DNA from: Paenibacillus woosongensis
GTDB lineage: Bacteria; Bacillota; Bacilli; Paenibacillales; Paenibacillaceae
DNA: 64,000 nt
Direction: 5' to 3'
NCBI RefSeq assembly: GCF_009725165.1
Contig: NZ_WNZW01000001.1
Span: forward strand, 248,001 to 312,000
The notes under the pieces were generated by a model. That model searched no databases and was not told where the DNA came from. It was given only the letters and a program-made list of their open reading frames with translations. This document shows positions 7,381-15,658 of this stretch, piece after piece (position 1 is the stretch's first letter; the number at the start of each line of letters is the position of its first letter). Both the position numbers and the translations under genes were made by a program.

Positions 7381-8961
7381 TTAAGCGTCGTACGAAGGAT
7401 TGTCGTTGCGTCTTGGCGGTCTACGGTCCCCGCCGCTGCTTGCAGGACGCGGCTTACGATCCGAGGAAGACTGGTAATCCCTTCCCCCGTCTCTGTTATA
7501 ACCGCCTTTGCTGCCATAACCTCCACGGCCGCCGCCGTCGCGATTATCTCTCCGGTATCCGCCGCCTCCGCTGCGGTTGCCGCCGTATCCATACGGCTTG
7601 CGTCCGCTGGAACGGATGTCCGGCTTGCGGCGTTTAACGCGAATCGGCTCCTCTGGAGTCAGCTCGATATTCGTTTTATCTCCTTTGTCTCCGGTAATGA
7701 GCTTAAACGCGGCTGCCAGCAGGTTAACCGAATCGTATTGCTCCAGCAGCGAAATGGCGATTCCTTTGTATTCGTTCAGTTCGGCTGCTTCCACAAGCTC
7801 GATCAGGCGTTCTGCTGTAATGCGCTGTTTCCCTTCAATCGCCTCGGCAATGGATGGCAGCGGCTTACGGGCGATCTTCTGGCGGGTGATCCGCTCGATG
7901 AAGTGAAGATGGTCGATCTCGCGAGGCGTAACGAAAGACCAGGCTACGCCCTCCTTGCCAGCCCGTCCTGTACGGCCGATACGGTGTACATAACTCTCCG
8001 GATCTTGCGGCAGGTCGAAGTTAACGACATGAGTTACGCCAGATACGTCCAATCCACGTGCTGCCACGTCGGTAGCCACAAGCACATCGATGCTGCCATC
8101 CCGGAACTTGCGCATTACGTTATCGCGCTGGTTCTGAGACAAGTCGCCATGAAGGCCGTCCGCAGAATAGCCGCGTTTCTGCAAAGCTTCAGCCAGTTCA
8201 TCCACGCGCCGCTTCGTCCGTCCGAACACGATAGCCAGTTCAGGTGATTCCATATCCAGCAAACGCGTAATCGCGTCGAATTTCTGGCGCTCATGTACTT
8301 CAATGTACGCCTGATCGATTAACGGTGCGCTAACTTGCTTTGGAATAACGGAAACATGCTCCGGGTTTTTAAGAAATTGCTGGGCAAGCTTTTGGATATT
8401 TGCTGGCATTGTAGCGGAAAATAGCATTGTTTGGCGCTCTTCGGGGACAAGCTTCAGAATCGACTGAATATCCTCCATGAAGCCCATATCCAGCATTTCA
8501 TCGGCTTCATCCAGTACGACAGTCTGTACATCGTCAAGCTTAATCGTCTTGCGATTAATATGGTCGAGCAAGCGGCCAGGGGTGCCGATAATGATTTGAG
8601 GCTTCTTCTTCAATGCGCGAATTTGGCGGACGATGTCTTGTCCCCCGTAAATCGGCAGGGAACGGATGCCTTTGAAACGGGACAGCTTCCCGATTTCTTC
8701 GGCTACCTGAATAGCAAGCTCCCGGGTAGGGGCCATGACCAGCGCTACGATCCGATCTTCATTAGCTGGAATTTTGTTGATCAGCGGAAGACCGAACGCC
8801 GCCGTCTTGCCTGTTCCCGTTTGTGCTTGTCCGATGAGGTCGCGACCTGTCATAGCAATAGGAATTGATTTGGTTTGAATCGGGGTCGCCTCTTCAAATC
8901 CGAGTTCTGTTATAGCCTGTAGAACTTTAGGCTCTAGGCCGAAATCTGCAAATGTGCTCAA
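7381..8961 (-). CDS. cshA: DEAD-box ATP-dependent RNA helicase
   Basis: 526 residues. Q motif (PIQTKSIP), Walker [27 protein letters not shown] and the helicase C motifs HRIGRTGR are all present. The C-terminus is a basic Gly/Arg/Tyr-rich tail ([19 protein letters not shown]) like Bacillus CshA, which unwinds RNA in cold adaptation and in the degradosome. Start: AAGGAG is one base from an ATG at 8970 but nine bases from the TTG at 8961, and homologues begin at this point, so TTG is preferred. A leader of about 190 bases precedes it. Confidence 0.95.
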   Translation of the reverse strand: MSTFADFGLEPKVLQAITELGFEEATPIQTKSIPIAMTGRDLIGQAQTGTGKTAAFGLPLINKIPANEDRIVALVMAPTRELAIQVAEEIGKLSRFKGIRSLPIYGGQDIVRQIRALKKKPQIIIGTPGRLLDHINRKTIKLDDVQTVVLDEADEMLDMGFMEDIQSILKLVPEERQTMLFSATMPANIQKLAQQFLKNPEHVSVIPKQVSAPLIDQAYIEVHERQKFDAITRLLDMESPELAIVFGRTKRRVDELAEALQKRGYSADGLHGDLSQNQRDNVMRKFRDGSIDVLVATDVAARGLDVSGVTHVVNFDLPQDPESYVHRIGRTGRAGKEGVAWSFVTPREIDHLHFIERITRQKIARKPLPSIAEAIEGKQRITAERLIELVEAAELNEYKGIAISLLEQYDSVNLLAAAFKLITGDKGDKTNIELTPEEPIRVKRRKPDIRSSGRKPYGYGGNRSGGGGYRRDNRDGGGRGGYGSKGGYNRDGGRDYQSSSDRKPRPASSGGDRRPPRRNDNPSYDA

Positions 8962-9160
8962 AATATTCATACTCCTTCTATATAGTGGACTTCCCACCAT
9001 CTTGACTGTATTCTTAAGTAGCATTGGACGTTTATAGGCTGTCCCATCAGCCCATAAATTTTACATAGCATACGGATCTTCGGAAGATTCGGTTCAGATC
9101 ACTAATACATTCTTTCCCATTTAACATGGAAAAGGATACCTACTCAAGAATATCTCAAAC

Positions 9161-9169
9161 ATTATAGCA
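9161..9169 (-). promoter_or_regulatory. Extended -10 promoter of cshA
   Basis: TGCTATAAT on the minus strand is a perfect extended -10. Transcription from about 9154 would give a 5' leader of roughly 190 bases before the helicase start. Confidence 0.6.
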
Positions 9170-9236
9170 CAAAACATGAAAAGAACACCAGCAAGCTGCC
9201 TGGCTTATTTTCACAACCATAAGAGGTGATTTTACG

Positions 9237-10064
9237 ATGCTCAAAACAATCTGGAACAGCCTAGTCATCGTGTTCGGAGCGGCGTTGATCGCAGCCGGCT
9301 TCAATCTATTCCTCGTCCCGCACCACCTGCTTAGCGGCGGGGTCTCCGGATTATCCATGCTGACCGGTTACTTTACGCCCTTAAGCATCGGGACCATGTA
9401 TCTCGTATACAATATTCCTATTCTCATTGCAGGACTGTTTCTGCTTGGAAGACGCTTCATCCTGCTGAGCATTCTTTCCGTCGCCGCCGTAACCTGGTTC
9501 ATCGCATTGATCCCTGTTCACGAAATCCCGGTTACGACCGATGCATTCCTGTCCGCGGTCGTCGGGGGCGTGCTCGTCGGGATCGGCAGCGGAATATCGT
9601 TTCGGGCGGGAGGATCCTCCGGCGGCTTTGATATCATAGGCTCGATCATTACGAGATACCGCGACTTCCCGGTCGGCAGCGTGCTCGTTTCGATGAACGC
9701 TATCGTCATTTTGGCCATGGGTTATATTGAAGGGGACTGGAATCTGGCCCTTGCTTCCATGGTATCGATTTACCTCAGCGGCAAAGTGGTCGATCTCCTT
9801 CATGTCAGCCATATTAAGGTTACCCTGTTCATTATAACGGACAAAACCGACGAACTGCTAAGCAGACTTTTGAAGCTTCCGCGCGGGGTGACTCTCATTA
9901 AGACACAAGGCGCATTCTCCCACAAAGAAAAGGATATGCTGATGACCGTAACGACCCGCTACGAACTGACTGAGCTTAGAAATATCATTAAACAGACCGA
10001 CCCCGCAGCGTTCGTGAACATTGTAGAAACCGTGGGCGTTATGGGTTCGTTCAGAAAAAAGTAA
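9237..10064 (+). CDS. YitT-family membrane protein (DUF161 + DUF2179)
   Basis: 275 residues: five to six membrane segments in residues 8-190 with the glycine-rich GLSMLTGYF and FRAGGSSGGFDIIG motifs of YitT proteins, then a soluble C-terminal DUF2179 domain (about 195-270) containing the LIKTQGAFSHKEKDML stretch. An AAGAGGTGA site precedes the ATG. Function is not established; the family is widespread in Firmicutes. Divergent from cshA. Confidence 0.9.
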   Translation: MLKTIWNSLVIVFGAALIAAGFNLFLVPHHLLSGGVSGLSMLTGYFTPLSIGTMYLVYNIPILIAGLFLLGRRFILLSILSVAAVTWFIALIPVHEIPVTTDAFLSAVVGGVLVGIGSGISFRAGGSSGGFDIIGSIITRYRDFPVGSVLVSMNAIVILAMGYIEGDWNLALASMVSIYLSGKVVDLLHVSHIKVTLFIITDKTDELLSRLLKLPRGVTLIKTQGAFSHKEKDMLMTVTTRYELTELRNIIKQTDPAAFVNIVETVGVMGSFRKK

Positions 10065-10196
10065 ATTTTCCCACAGGCCTGTACTCGATGTCAAAATATA
10101 TTTGATATGATATAATGAATTATGCGCGGTTCCTTCGTCAATTTCATAAGATTTCAGCTTTACCCGATTTCACAGGCTTTGTGCTTTTCCATTTAA

Positions 10197-10222
10197 GAAT
10201 GATTCTCTACACGAATGATTCT
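10197..10222. repeat. Short direct repeat before a small gene
   Basis: GAATGATTCT occurs twice (10197-10206 and 10213-10222), six bases apart, immediately upstream of the ribosome site of the next gene. It could be an operator; it resembles no named box exactly. Confidence 0.5.
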
Positions 10223-10233
10223 AGAAGGAAAGG

Positions 10234-10437
10234 GTGAATGATGTGGAAATGGAAACGGTAAAACTGGCACAAATCGTCATGAAGTGGTTCCCCGATATGC
10301 TTCCTTTCTTTAACGAGAAGGAGCTTGACTCCATGATCATCCTTCGGGACGGTATGAAGTTATTGGAACCGAATGATGCGATGGAGATTATTCAATTCAG
10401 CATTTGCGAGCTTCAAGATACTAATTTGCTTCATTAA
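10234..10437 (+). CDS. Small acidic protein of unknown function
   Basis: Up to 67 residues from GTG at 10234; GTG 10243 and ATG 10249 are alternative starts, and the AAGGAAAGG upstream does not decide. No signal peptide or membrane segment; residues such as WFPDMLPFFNEKELDSMI and EIIQFSICELQ suggest a compact helical protein. A TATAAT near 10110 could drive it and a strong terminator follows. I do not recognise the family. Confidence 0.6.
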   Translation: MNDVEMETVKLAQIVMKWFPDMLPFFNEKELDSMIILRDGMKLLEPNDAMEIIQFSICELQDTNLLH

Positions 10438-10479
10438 ATATTAGTTTCGGCGAGCTTCAGCCTTATAGCAACACCCACA

Positions 10480-10521
10480 GGCCGCTTTCTTTTGTCTTGG
10501 CAGAAGAAGCGGCCTTTTTTT
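10480..10521 (+). terminator. Terminator
   Basis: GGCCGCTT/AAGCGGCC stem followed by seven T residues, 45 bases after the small gene. The remaining gap to 10712 holds only a TATAAT (about 10672) that probably drives the next gene. Confidence 0.88.
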
Positions 10522-10712
10522 GGAATTTTGAGCTTGTACTTATGATGATCTCCATGGCTGCATTTCTGGATATCGGTTTCAACCAGGCATTGCCGTGTTA
10601 ATGAGTAAAGCCGCGGTTATTTTTTCGCAAACAATAACAAAACTGTTTATTATGAGCAACAAACATCCATTATAATCATCTTAGAACGTGTATCTTATGG
10701 GGAGAGAAGACG

Positions 10713-11906
10713 ATGAACATCTTTTGGACGATTTTACTGCTGGCTCTGAGCGCGGGTACAGGTGGGGATGTTTCCCCGGCTCACACAGACGCTTCAAACA
10801 GCAAAATGCCGGGCATTATGCAATCAGCCTATCATACCTTCCTGGCCAATGCCGCCGAGGGACGGCTGGACGCTCCGCTTTCACCTTCAATGCTGGCTGT
10901 GCAGCCTCAAACAGCCGCTCCAGTCGTAAAGGGGATCTACGTAACGGCTTACAGTGCCGGCGGTTCCCGTATGGACCAGCTGATCGACTTGCTGGACAGC
11001 ACCGAATTGAATTCCATGGTTATCGACGTTAAGGATGATCATGGCTACATTACTTATAAGACGGATAATACCAAGCTTCAAGAGCTGGGTCAGCCCCAGC
11101 CCTTCATTCGTAACATGGACGCGCTGATGGAACGTCTCGATAAACATGAAATCTACCCTATAGCTCGCGTTGTCGTGTTTAAGGACAGCGTGCTTGCAAA
11201 GAAACATCCAGAATTATCGTTTGTACATAGTGACGGCTCCGTCTGGGCCAATGGTAATGGGGAAGCCTTCGTCAATCCGTACAGCAAGGAAGTATGGGAA
11301 TATAATGTGGAAATAGCCAAAGAAGCTGCCAAGCTGGGCTTTAAGGAGATACAGTTTGACTACGTGCGGTTCCCCGAAGGGTTCGAGAAAAGAGCGGACA
11401 CTTTAAAATATCACAAGGATGAGCGCAGCCGCGTGGACGCGGTAACCTCCTTCGTAAAATATGCAAAAGAAGAACTCCAACCGCTTGGCGTCAAGGTATC
11501 CGTCGATATTTTCGGTTATGCGGCTTCCGTGCCTGCTGCCGAGGGGATCGGCCAGGATTTCGTGAAAATATCGGAAAATGTAGACATCATCTGCCCAATG
11601 ATATATCCTAGCCATTATACGACCGGCTGGTTTAATGCTAAGGATCCCGACAAGGCCCCATATCAAACGATACGGGGAGCAACAATCGATACGCAGAAGA
11701 AGCTGGAGCCGCTAGGCGACAAACAGCCTGTGATTCGGCCATGGATTCAGGACTTTACGGCAAGCTGGCTCGGCAAAGGCCATTACACCAAGTACGGCAA
11801 GCATGAAGTGGAAGAACAAATCCGCGCGCTCAAGGAATTGAACGTCGATGAATATCTGCTATGGAATGCATCCAACCGGTATACATCCGGCGTAACCTAT
11901 AAATAA
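10713..11906 (+). CDS. Secreted DUF4015 putative glycoside hydrolase
   Basis: 397 residues. A short hydrophobic N-terminus (FWTILLLALSAG) predicts export. From residue 70 a TIM-barrel-like domain begins with VKGIYVTAYSAGG and contains the typical MVIDVKDDHG, FDYVRFPEG and ICPMIYPSHY segments of DUF4015, related to GH13/GH-like barrels, with acidic residues at strand ends as possible catalytic groups. It probably acts on a cell-wall or extracellular polysaccharide. GGGGAGAGA precedes the ATG. Monocistronic with a terminator. Confidence 0.87.
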   Translation: MNIFWTILLLALSAGTGGDVSPAHTDASNSKMPGIMQSAYHTFLANAAEGRLDAPLSPSMLAVQPQTAAPVVKGIYVTAYSAGGSRMDQLIDLLDSTELNSMVIDVKDDHGYITYKTDNTKLQELGQPQPFIRNMDALMERLDKHEIYPIARVVVFKDSVLAKKHPELSFVHSDGSVWANGNGEAFVNPYSKEVWEYNVEIAKEAAKLGFKEIQFDYVRFPEGFEKRADTLKYHKDERSRVDAVTSFVKYAKEELQPLGVKVSVDIFGYAASVPAAEGIGQDFVKISENVDIICPMIYPSHYTTGWFNAKDPDKAPYQTIRGATIDTQKKLEPLGDKQPVIRPWIQDFTASWLGKGHYTKYGKHEVEEQIRALKELNVDEYLLWNASNRYTSGVTYK

Positions 11907-11921
11907 ATGCCATCCGACATG

Positions 11922-11950
11922 GCCCGGGCGACCCGCCCGGGTTTTGGTTT
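11922..11950 (+). terminator. Terminator of the DUF4015 gene
   Basis: CCCGGGCG/CGCCCGGG stem with a short loop, followed by TTTTGGTTT, 16 bases after the stop codon. Confidence 0.85.
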
Positions 11951-11974
11951 GGGCGGGCTAAGGAGAAATTAGGC

Positions 11975-13345
11975 TTGAAAGAAACCATCAATCTTCGGCA
12001 AAAATATGCTCAGTTTATCATCATACTTATTCCTATTCTAGTAACGCAAATTACGATGTCCCTTATGACCTTCTTTGACACGATGATGTCGGGACATGCC
12101 AGTCCTGCCGATTTGGCTGGCGTTGCGATCGGCTCCAGCCTGTGGGTCCCTGTCCAAACCGGTCTCAGCGGAATTTTGATGGGGCTGATTCCGATCGTAT
12201 CGCAATTGATCGGCGCAGGACATAAAGACAAAGTAGCGTATCATGTCATTCAGGCGCTTTGGCTCTCGATCGCCATCGCCGCGGCCGTTGCGCTCATTGG
12301 CATGTTCACCGTAACACCGGTGCTTAATGGGATGGAGTTGGAACCTAAAGTGCATCATATCGCCCAATATTTCCTCGTGGCGATATCAACCGGCATCTTC
12401 CCTCTGTTTGGCTACATCGTTATGCGTTCGTTTATTGACGCGCTCGGCCAGACCAAAATATCGATGATCATTACGCTGATTTCCCTGCCGCTAAACGTCG
12501 GAGCCGGGTATGTGCTTGTATTCGGAAAACTGGGTTTCCCAAGACTAGGAGGAATAGGCTCGGGGATTGCCACTGCTTTTGCTTACTGGTGCATCTTTTT
12601 GATATCGGTTCTGATCGTCCATAAGGCAGAGCCATTTGCCTCCTATGGCGTGTTCCGCAAATGGTACGGCGTATCGCTTGCGAAGTGGAAGGAGCTTATG
12701 AAGCTGGGCGTGCCGATCGGATTCGCGATTTTCTTCGAAACCGCCGTCTTTGCTGCGGTAACGCTGCTGATGAGCCGTTTCGATACGCTCACCATCGCCG
12801 CGCACCAGGCTGCCCTTAACTTTGCCAGCACGTTGTACATGATTCCGCTGAGCATCTGCATGGCCCTGACGATTCTAGTCGGCTACGAAACCGGCGCTTC
12901 ACGTTTAAAGGATGCGAAGCAGTATTCATACATTGGCATAGGATCAGCAGCCGCTTTATCGGTGGCCACCGCCTTGATCATTATGCTGTTCCGTCAAAAT
13001 GTAGCGCAGATTTATGCCAGCGAGCCGGAGGTCGTCCAGCTGATCATGCACTTCCTAATCTACGCGATTTTCTTCCAGCTGTCCGATGCAATTGCCACGC
13101 CAATTCAAGGCGCGCTGCGCGGTTACAAGGATGTGAATCCTGCATTCTGGATCACCCTGCTCGCCTTCTGGATTATCGGCTTGCCGCTGGGCCACGTGTT
13201 GGCTAATTATGCGAATCAAGGCGCCTATGGTTACTGGGTTGGGCTCATATCCGGGCTGGCCGTAGCCGCTGTACTGCTCACCGGCCGCCTTCTGGCCGTC
13301 CAGCGCAAATTCGCGAGGCGAGCGCTTCTGTCAGAGTCGAAGTGA
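11975..13345 (+). CDS. MATE-family multidrug/Na+ antiporter
   Basis: 456 residues from a TTG start nine bases after AAGGAG. Twelve membrane segments in two related bundles; the N-terminal half holds the MATE pattern MTFFDTMMSGHASPADLAGVA. It exports cationic drugs in exchange for Na+ or H+. Length is normal. The start lies 25 bases after a terminator, so its promoter must sit within or before that hairpin, or it is expressed by read-through. Confidence 0.93.
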   Translation: MKETINLRQKYAQFIIILIPILVTQITMSLMTFFDTMMSGHASPADLAGVAIGSSLWVPVQTGLSGILMGLIPIVSQLIGAGHKDKVAYHVIQALWLSIAIAAAVALIGMFTVTPVLNGMELEPKVHHIAQYFLVAISTGIFPLFGYIVMRSFIDALGQTKISMIITLISLPLNVGAGYVLVFGKLGFPRLGGIGSGIATAFAYWCIFLISVLIVHKAEPFASYGVFRKWYGVSLAKWKELMKLGVPIGFAIFFETAVFAAVTLLMSRFDTLTIAAHQAALNFASTLYMIPLSICMALTILVGYETGASRLKDAKQYSYIGIGSAAALSVATALIIMLFRQNVAQIYASEPEVVQLIMHFLIYAIFFQLSDAIATPIQGALRGYKDVNPAFWITLLAFWIIGLPLGHVLANYANQGAYGYWVGLISGLAVAAVLLTGRLLAVQRKFARRALLSESK

Positions 13346-13375
13346 TGAATGAGCCTAACAGAGTAACAGGCTTAA

Positions 13376-13437
13376 GAGATTAGAATAGATTAGAGTGGAG
13401 TGGATTAGGTTAGGTTGCGATTAGGTAGGTTAGGTCA
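13376..13437. repeat. Degenerate GATTAG/GGTTAG tandem repeat
   Basis: A run of imperfect six- and seven-base units (GATTAGA, GATTAGG, TTAGGTTAGG, TAGGTTAGG) just after the MATE gene. No coding potential; it looks like slippage-derived sequence. Confidence 0.55.
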
Positions 13438-13453
13438 TTCATACAGAATACTG

Positions 13454-13461
13454 AAATAATG
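13454..13461. repeat. Left target-site duplication of the IS256 remnant
   Basis: AAATAATG lies directly left of the element; CAATAATG lies directly right (14170-14177). Seven of eight bases match; IS256-type elements duplicate eight or nine bases. Confidence 0.55.
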
Positions 13462-13533
13462 TAGTCTGTAAAATAGTTTGTGTAAACTCCTAAGCCCATT
13501 AAAGTGGAAGTAACAGAAAGATAGGGAGAACAC

Positions 13534-13612
13534 GTGGGACTTTGGTCAAAGAACAACTGCGGGCTTTCATTAAGGTAAATCAGCTGGTTACTGCCCGGGA
13601 GGTTGTGGTTGG
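13534..13612 (+). pseudogene. IS256 transposase, N-terminal fragment
   Basis: A GTG with AGGGAG upstream begins GLWSK; one missing base at about 13550 shifts the frame, after which EQLRAFIKVNQLVTAREVV follows. I recall this beginning from intact IS256-type transposases. Coding sense is lost after about 13612. Confidence 0.65.
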
Positions 13613-13650
13613 AAGTGATCGGAAATCCTGATGGTCGTGAGCTGCAAATT

Positions 13651-13690
13651 CTAACGGTTGTGAGTGACGTTATTTGGGTAAAAGTGGGGT
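13651..13690 (+). repeat. CTAACGGTTG repeat, copy 1
   Basis: About 40 bases starting CTAACGGTTG, then a variable six bases, then G(C/T)TATTTGGG and a G-rich end. First of four copies inside the IS remnant. Confidence 0.65.
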
Positions 13691-13700
13691 TTAACAAAAT

Positions 13701-13740
13701 GTAACGGTTGCCATCGAGCCTATTTACGGTTTTTCGTAGG
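13701..13740 (+). repeat. CTAACGGTTG repeat, copy 2
   Basis: Same family and orientation as copy 1: GTAACGGTTGCCATCGAGCC then TATTTACGG. Eleven bases after copy 1. Confidence 0.65.
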
Positions 13741-13784
13741 CAGAGGGGCTATTTCGTCCAAATAAGCGCTCAGACAACCGTTAG
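13741..13784 (-). repeat. CTAACGGTTG repeat, copy 3 (inverted)
   Basis: On the minus strand CTAACGGTTGTCTGAGCGCT, then TATTTGG and AAATAGCCCCTC. It abuts copy 2 tail to tail, so copies 2 and 3 could form a cruciform. Confidence 0.7.
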
Positions 13785-13788
13785 AAAA

Positions 13789-13833
13789 GCCCCCCCTCTT
13801 TTAGGGACGATTAAGCGCGATGACAACCGTTAG
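13789..13833 (-). repeat. CTAACGGTTG repeat, copy 4 (inverted)
   Basis: On the minus strand CTAACGGTTGTCATCGCGCT, then TAATCGTCCC and a run ending GAGGGGGGG. It shares TCATCGCGC with copy 2 (CCATCGAGC). Confidence 0.7.
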
Positions 13834-14012
13834 CGTAGCCTCTTCAGCCTCTTCCAAACAGGTCGCTCGTACGAGGCTAACACGCTGGTCACTAAGTGTT
13901 CCATACCATCTATATTCGGAGTGGCCGTGCGATGTTAGGATGTTCCCCGGACCGAAGGGCAGATCATCGGTCGTATTACTGACTGCTTGAATACTAGTTT
14001 CTCATCGTATGA

Positions 14013-14106
14013 CAATTACTAGGTCGAGTCCAAAACTGGGGACAGATGCGCTGGGCTGGAGTTCTCCATCTTTTTCCCGGAACGCATCGGTAACCATTTA
14101 CGTTAA
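14013..14106 (+). pseudogene. IS256 transposase, C-terminal fragment
   Basis: The frame ending at TAA 14104-14106 reads GLEFSIFFPERIGNHLR, like the (Q)LxI(F/Y)FxxR(I/L) end of IS256-type transposases, 36 bases before the right inverted repeat. The upstream residues do not align convincingly. Confidence 0.5.
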
Positions 14107-14169
14107 GCAGGCTAAATCCCCCTCGGGGAATTACTTGAAATGAGTTTACACAAAAATCTTGACAGACCC

Positions 14170-14177
14170 CAATAATG
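14170..14177. repeat. Right target-site duplication of the IS256 remnant
   Basis: CAATAATG, matching seven of eight bases of the left copy AAATAATG. Confidence 0.55.
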
Positions 14178-14219
14178 CAGCTTTCTAGGCCATGAAAGTT
14201 TATATTCGTAACGTATTTT

Positions 14220-14415
14220 AGTTCGAAATGTATGTTATACATCTAGTTAAGCTCTTTTTTAAAAAATACTTGCGCTAAATGTAAAACATGCAGTTAGTTT
14301 TCCTGAATGGAGCTAGTTCGTCGAAATAGCTTAAAACTAAATGTAGGGTTTGCAGTTAGTTCTCATTAACACGGCCAAAGCCGATGAACTAACTGTATGA
14401 AATACATCTAGTTAT
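14220..14415. repeat. Cluster of AACTANATGTA...CAGTTAGTT repeats
   Basis: Four related units of about 30 bases: 14220-14248 (minus, partial), 14273-14303 (plus), 14335-14364 (plus) and 14385-14415 (minus). Consensus AACTANATGTA, four variable bases, then ATGCAGTTAGTT. The last two face each other and can form a hairpin. No open reading frame. Together with the IS remnant it fills the gene-free stretch 13346-14569; nothing coding is seen there. Confidence 0.65.
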
Positions 14416-14480
14416 CACCTGATCCTGACCGGCTGGGAACAGTCGCCAGGCTTTTGCATGAATCGCATGGTGAGAAATAC

Positions 14481-14530
14481 AAAAAGGGAAATCCAGTGAG
14501 TGACTTGACTCACATGGATTTCCCTTTTGC
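14481..14530 (-). terminator. Terminator of pfkA
   Basis: AAAAGGGAAATCC pairs with GGATTTCCCTTTT, with an inner TGAGT/ACTCA stem; on the minus strand it ends in a run of T. It lies 40 bases after the pfkA stop. Confidence 0.88.
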
Positions 14531-14569
14531 ATTTCTCGGTTATGCAATCAGCACGCAACCGCCAGCCCA

Positions 14570-15541
14570 TTACTGGGACAGACGGGATGCCAGCTCATAC
14601 AGGCTCATATCAAACGATTTCTTGGTCGATACGACCTTCTCAATATCGGTCAGAATCATTTCGCCGCCGATCATGCCGCAGGCCTTGTTCGATTCGCCTT
14701 CAATCAGCTTGCGAACAGCAAAGTCTCCAAGGCGGCTCGCCAGATTACGGTCGAACGGAGTCGGAGACCCGCCGCGCTGAATATGGCCGAGAACCGTAGC
14801 GCGAGGCTCCAGGGACGGCTGGCGCTCCTTGATAGCCTTGACGACTTCCTCTCCCGTTCCTACGCCTTCTGCTACGATAACGATGCTATGTCTCTTGCCG
14901 TTATCAAAATTCGATCTCATCCGGTCCGCAACCTCGTTCAAATCAAACGGTACCTCTGGAACAAGAATCGTCTCCGCGCCAGCGGCCAATCCCGCATGCA
15001 GGGCAATGTCTCCGGAGTGGCGTCCCATCACTTCAACGACCGATGCCCGTTCATGGGAAGACATCGTATCCCGCAGCTTATTAACGGCGTCAACTACGAT
15101 GCCTACCGCAGTATCGAAACCAATGGTGTAATCGGTAAAGGAAATATCGTTGTCTATCGTGCCTGGAAGGCCCATCGTTTTGATTCCCAGTTGGCTAAGC
15201 TTCGCAGCGCCATGGTAAGAGCCGTCACCGCCAATGACGACCAGGCCGTCAATGCCGCGATCCCGCAAAATTTGAGCACCCTTCTGCTGGCCTTCGGGCG
15301 TTTTGAATTCCACGCAGCGCGCCGATTGAAGAATCGTACCTCCGCGCTGGATAATATCGCCTACGCTTCTTAGATCCATGGAGAAGATGTCATTATTGAG
15401 CAGCCCCTGATACCCCCGTTGCACTCCGAATACCTCAAGCCCGTAGTATAATCCGCTGCGTACGACTGCGCGTACGGCGGCGTTCATGCCTTGGGAGTCA
15501 CCGCCACTGGTGAGAACTGCGATTTTTTTTACTGCTGACAT
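14570..15541 (-). CDS. pfkA: ATP-dependent 6-phosphofructokinase
   Basis: 323 residues from an ATG with AGGAGGAA. It phosphorylates fructose 6-phosphate in glycolysis. Visible family motifs: TSGGDSQGMNAAVRAVVR (ATP site), GGDGSYHGA, the catalytic PGTIDND, the substrate loop VEVMGRHSGD, and GHIQRGGSPTPFDR. Length is that of bacterial PfkA, and Gly after GGD at the ATP site marks it as ATP-dependent. The usual TSGGDAPGMN is TSGGDSQGMN here. It lies downstream of ytpB; an unusual duplicated leader separates them. Confidence 0.96.
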   Translation of the reverse strand: MSAVKKIAVLTSGGDSQGMNAAVRAVVRSGLYYGLEVFGVQRGYQGLLNNDIFSMDLRSVGDIIQRGGTILQSARCVEFKTPEGQQKGAQILRDRGIDGLVVIGGDGSYHGAAKLSQLGIKTMGLPGTIDNDISFTDYTIGFDTAVGIVVDAVNKLRDTMSSHERASVVEVMGRHSGDIALHAGLAAGAETILVPEVPFDLNEVADRMRSNFDNGKRHSIVIVAEGVGTGEEVVKAIKERQPSLEPRATVLGHIQRGGSPTPFDRNLASRLGDFAVRKLIEGESNKACGMIGGEMILTDIEKVVSTKKSFDMSLYELASRLSQ

Positions 15542-15557
15542 AATGATTCCTCCTAAA

Positions 15558-15641
15558 AGTTTTGTGAAGCAAAACTGCCTCGTAAGCATCCGCTAAGTTA
15601 TTGTGAAGCAAAACTTTGCCTCGTAAGCATCTGCTTAGTTC
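15558..15641 (-). repeat. Tandem 39/41-base duplication in the pfkA leader
   Basis: 15562-15600 and 15601-15641 are near-identical (two substitutions and a two-base gap; shared core GCCTCGTAAGCATC). On the minus strand the copy nearest pfkA ends in a perfect hairpin AGTTTTG-CTTCA-CAAAACT (15558-15576) that stops three bases before the AGGAGG of pfkA; the distal copy makes a similar imperfect hairpin. Confidence 0.75.
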
Positions 15642-15658
15642 TGCAATGTAAAAACAAG

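Larger units (their letters stand above)
13462..14169 (+). mobile_element. Decayed IS256-family insertion sequence
   Basis: 708 bases bounded by imperfect terminal inverted repeats (13464-13489 and 14142-14167; 21 of 26 bases pair, core TTTGTGTAAACTC). Behind the left end lies the start of a transposase reading frame (GLWSK..EQLRAFIK.NQLVTA) and before the right end its C-terminus (SIFFPERI then stop), both typical of IS256 transposases. The centre is deleted and replaced by four short repeats. It cannot transpose by itself. Confidence 0.75.

Noticed and set aside
13410-13697. 95-codon minus-strand open frame in the repeat region
   Set aside because: It crosses the left inverted repeat and IS remnant and the first CTAACGGTTG copy; no ribosome site and no protein-like pattern.
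13994-14242. 82-codon minus-strand open frame
   Set aside because: It runs antisense through the transposase C-terminal remnant and over the right inverted repeat; composition is not protein-like.
14783-15373. 196-codon plus-strand open frame across pfkA
   Set aside because: Antisense shadow of pfkA; no ribosome site, residues unlike a folded protein.
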